Shown here piece by piece: positions 6,743 to 7,976 of a stretch of 7,976 nucleotides of DNA. The stretch's first letter is position 1; each line of letters starts with the position of its first letter. The position numbers and the translations under genes were made by a program. The stretch comes from a bacterium UBA3734 (lineage in GTDB: Bacteria; Bacteroidota; Bacteroidia; Bacteroidales; Bacteroidaceae), in assembly GCA_002372575.1 (NCBI GenBank), contig DFHC01000049.1, positions 1,060 through 9,035 of the forward strand, read 5' to 3'. The notes under the pieces were generated by a model, which was not told the origin of the DNA, did not search any database, and saw nothing but the letters and a program-made list of their open reading frames with translations.

Positions 6743-7166
6743 ACTCGATGACAACGAGCGGAGCGTCCTCGAGAACATTCTCGCCGACTTTCACGCACAC
6801 GGCCACGACCGTTCCGTCGGTCTCGGCCTCGATGTTGTTGGCCATTTTCATGGCTTCAAGCACCACGAGCGTGTCGCCGGCCTTCACCTGCTGTCCCACC
6901 GCCACCTCAATGGCGGTAATCACGCCCGGAAGCGGCGACTTCACGGCATTGCCCACGTTTACGTTGGCCGCAGGCTGCGCTTCGTCGTCGTTTTTGTCGG
7001 TAGCGGGCTGTCCGAGCACCACTTTCTTCTTCTCAGGTTCCTGCTCGGGTTCCATTTCCACGCTGAAAACTTCGCCGTTCACCGTCACATCGGCCACGTT
7101 ATTCACTATCTCACCGATGGCGACGACGTATTCTTTTCCGTCGATTTTGTACTTATATTCTTTCAT
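6741..7166 (-). CDS. Biotin carboxyl carrier protein of a decarboxylase/carboxylase complex
   Basis: This 141-residue protein carries carboxybiotin between active sites of a biotin-dependent complex in the cytoplasm. The biotinyl domain covers about residues 74-141 with the canonical EAMKM (104-108); Lys107 is the biotinylation site. SPLPG (77-81) and the conserved glycines are present. An N-terminal segment (1-37, a short beta-rich domain) is joined by an acidic, proline/alanine-rich linker (38-73), as in gamma subunits of methylmalonyl-CoA decarboxylase. Upstream lie the 52-residue epsilon-like gene and the carboxyltransferase on the same strand, consistent with one operon. The 36-base gap before its ATG is an A-rich string on the coding strand with repeated AAAAGTAA-like units, probably a favourable unstructured translation leader. 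It could also serve a propionyl-CoA carboxylase. Confidence 0.9.
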   Translation of the reverse strand: MKEYKYKIDGKEYVVAIGEIVNNVADVTVNGEVFSVEMEPEQEPEKKKVVLGQPATDKNDDEAQPAANVNVGNAVKSPLPGVITAIEVAVGQQVKAGDTLVVLEAMKMANNIEAETDGTVVAVCVKVGENVLEDAPLVVIE

Positions 7167-7202
7167 TGTCTTTACTTTTTTACTTTTTAACCCTTATTTT
7201 TT

Positions 7203-7361
7203 TCACCTTTTCACAGGTTTCTGCGTCATCACTTGAAATTTCGCGTTCCACAGCGTGTGGCGGGGCTTGATGGTGATGAAGCCCGGCTCGCGGTCGTGGA
7301 CGTTGTTGCCCTTATGTTCGTGCAGTGCCAGCGCAATGGCTGCAAAAATATTCTTATCCAT
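7203..7361 (-). CDS. Small decarboxylase subunit, MmdE/OadG-tail-like (52 residues)
   Basis: The reading frame starts MDKNIFAAIALALHEHKGNN, continues with VHDREPGFITIKPRHTLWNA, and ends KFQVMTQKPVKR. The pattern AAIA.AL.E...VHD.E...ITI......W..K resembles the C-terminal tail of OadG/delta subunits of sodium-pumping decarboxylases. In Veillonella methylmalonyl-CoA decarboxylase a separate epsilon subunit (MmdE, about 55 residues) is known to resemble that tail and stabilise the complex. This protein has no membrane anchor. It lies between the carboxyltransferase and biotin carrier genes, the same order as mmdA-(D)-E-C. Both neighbours are on the same strand, with 93 and 36 base gaps. The homology is judged by eye and the exact role is inferred. 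Confidence 0.75.
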   Translation of the reverse strand: MDKNIFAAIALALHEHKGNNVHDREPGFITIKPRHTLWNAKFQVMTQKPVKR

Positions 7362-7363
7362 TG

Positions 7364-7450
7364 TTGAATGTTGAGTTTTGAATGTTGAATTGTCGGGCTC
7401 GCCGATTCCGAATTGTCAATTGTCAATTGTAAATTGTCAAATTGTAAATT
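7364..7450. repeat. Short tandem repeats between mmdA-like and epsilon-like genes
   Basis: Two exact copies of TTGAATGTTGA lie at 7364-7374 and 7378-7388. About five degenerate copies of the heptamer ATTGTCA/ATTGTAA fill 7412-7450. A 20-base GC-rich piece (7393-7411) separates the two blocks. This vocabulary of repeated AATTGTCAATTG-like strings is common between genes in Prevotella-type genomes. No promoter or terminator was recognised in it, so the genes on either side may still be cotranscribed. Confidence 0.7.
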
Positions 7451-7454
7451 TCCT

Positions 7455-7976
7455 TTACATCGGCATACACCCGTGCTTCTTCGCGGGCAGCGACTGCTTT
7501 TTGCCAGCCAGCTGGGCCAGTCCGCGACAGATGCGGAAGCGCGTGTTTCTGGGCTCAATCACGTCGTCGATATAGCCGTATTGCGCAGCCTGATAGGGAT
7601 TGGCGAAGAGGTCGCTGTATTCGTCTTCCTTCTCGGCGATAAAGGCTTTCACGTCCTCGCCGGCCTCTTTCTTGGCCTTCACGTCTTTCGCGAAAAGCAC
7701 AGCCACGGCGCCCGAGGCACCCATCACGGCGATTTCGCTCGACGGCCACGCGAAATTCAGGTCCGAGCGCAGCTGCTTGCAGCCCATCACGATGTGGCTG
7801 CCGCCGTAGGACTTACGCAGCGTGATGGTGATTTTCGGAACGGTGGCCTCGCCGTAGGCATAGAGCAGCTGAGCACCGTGAAGAATCACGGCGTTGTACT
7901 CCTGACCCGTTCCCGGCAGGAAGCCCGGCACATCGACGAGCGAAACAATGGGGATGTTGAAGGCGTCGCAGAAGCG
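7455..7976 (-). CDS. mmdA: Acyl-CoA carboxyltransferase / methylmalonyl-CoA decarboxylase alpha subunit, C-terminal part
   Basis: The last 173 residues are visible; the start lies beyond the right edge. The fragment holds the C-terminal crotonase-like half of the biotin-dependent carboxyltransferase family (PccB/MmdA). Motifs seen are LVDVPGFLPGTGQE (13-26 of the fragment), RKSYGGSHIVMG (54-65) and FAWPSSEIAVMGA (75-87), with the usual KKHG-x-x-P terminus (KKHGCMPM). The family moves CO2 between an acyl-CoA, such as methylmalonyl-CoA or propionyl-CoA, and biotin. The downstream epsilon-like and biotin carrier genes favour methylmalonyl-CoA decarboxylase, a step of succinate-to-propionate metabolism. 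Propionyl-CoA carboxylase beta is the main alternative, since the domains are nearly indistinguishable in this half. Confidence 0.88.
   Translation of the reverse strand, partial: RFCDAFNIPIVSLVDVPGFLPGTGQEYNAVILHGAQLLYAYGEATVPKITITLRKSYGGSHIVMGCKQLRSDLNFAWPSSEIAVMGASGAVAVLFAKDVKAKKEAGEDVKAFIAEKEDEYSDLFANPYQAAQYGYIDDVIEPRNTRFRICRGLAQLAGKKQSLPAKKHGCMPM

Noticed and set aside
6691..7236. Plus-strand 181-codon Ser/Thr/Phe-rich frame
   Set aside because: It lies antisense to the biotin carrier gene with its EAMKM motif, and the low-complexity composition is that of a shadow frame.
7229..7558. Minus-strand 109-codon frame crossing the repeat region
   Set aside because: It reads both flanking genes out of frame and translates the ATTGTCA repeats; the 52-residue frame at 7203-7361 is the real gene.
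1..7976. CRISPR arrays, tRNA or rRNA genes, insertion sequences, phage or defence genes
   Set aside because: No spaced direct-repeat array, cloverleaf, transposase or terminal inverted repeats were seen; every sizeable region is accounted for by housekeeping-type genes.

Overview
The window looks like chromosomal DNA from a Bacteroidales bacterium, most likely a Prevotella-type member of the Bacteroidota. The evidence is the archaeal/eukaryotic-type prolyl-tRNA synthetase start, a DUF4270 lipoprotein, TAnnTTTG-type promoter boxes, AT-rich leaders without a clear Shine-Dalgarno, and ATTGTCA-type repeats between genes. The species call is inference from protein and promoter style, not from a search. 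No mobile element, CRISPR array, tRNA or rRNA gene was seen. Gene density is high; the longest gap is the 192-base divergent region at 142-333.

Left part (1-4270): the 5' end of proS leaves the window on the minus strand. A divergent promoter region separates it from three plus-strand genes: an OmpA-family lipoprotein with a glycine-zipper segment, the monofunctional peptidoglycan glycosyltransferase mtgA with a TTG start, and a UvrD/PcrA helicase. The first two both concern the cell envelope: one should anchor to peptidoglycan and the other makes glycan strands. The helicase has its own promoter-like sequence directly abutting its start codon.

Middle part (4260-6619, minus strand): a tight three-gene unit consists of a glycogen-synthase-like protein (only the N-terminal GT5 half, with key active-site residues replaced), a DUF4270 lipoprotein, and a 39-residue lysine/arginine-rich protein. 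The last overlaps the 3' end of the helicase gene convergently and contains the helicase terminator on its opposite strand. This is the least understood unit in the window.

Right part (6741-7976, minus strand): the 3' end of a biotin-dependent carboxyltransferase (mmdA-like), a 52-residue protein resembling the small epsilon subunit / OadG tail of sodium-pumping decarboxylases, and a biotin carboxyl carrier protein. The order A-E-C matches part of the methylmalonyl-CoA decarboxylase cluster, but the membrane beta subunit and the delta anchor are not next to it. The two gaps in this unit hold short simple-sequence repeats.
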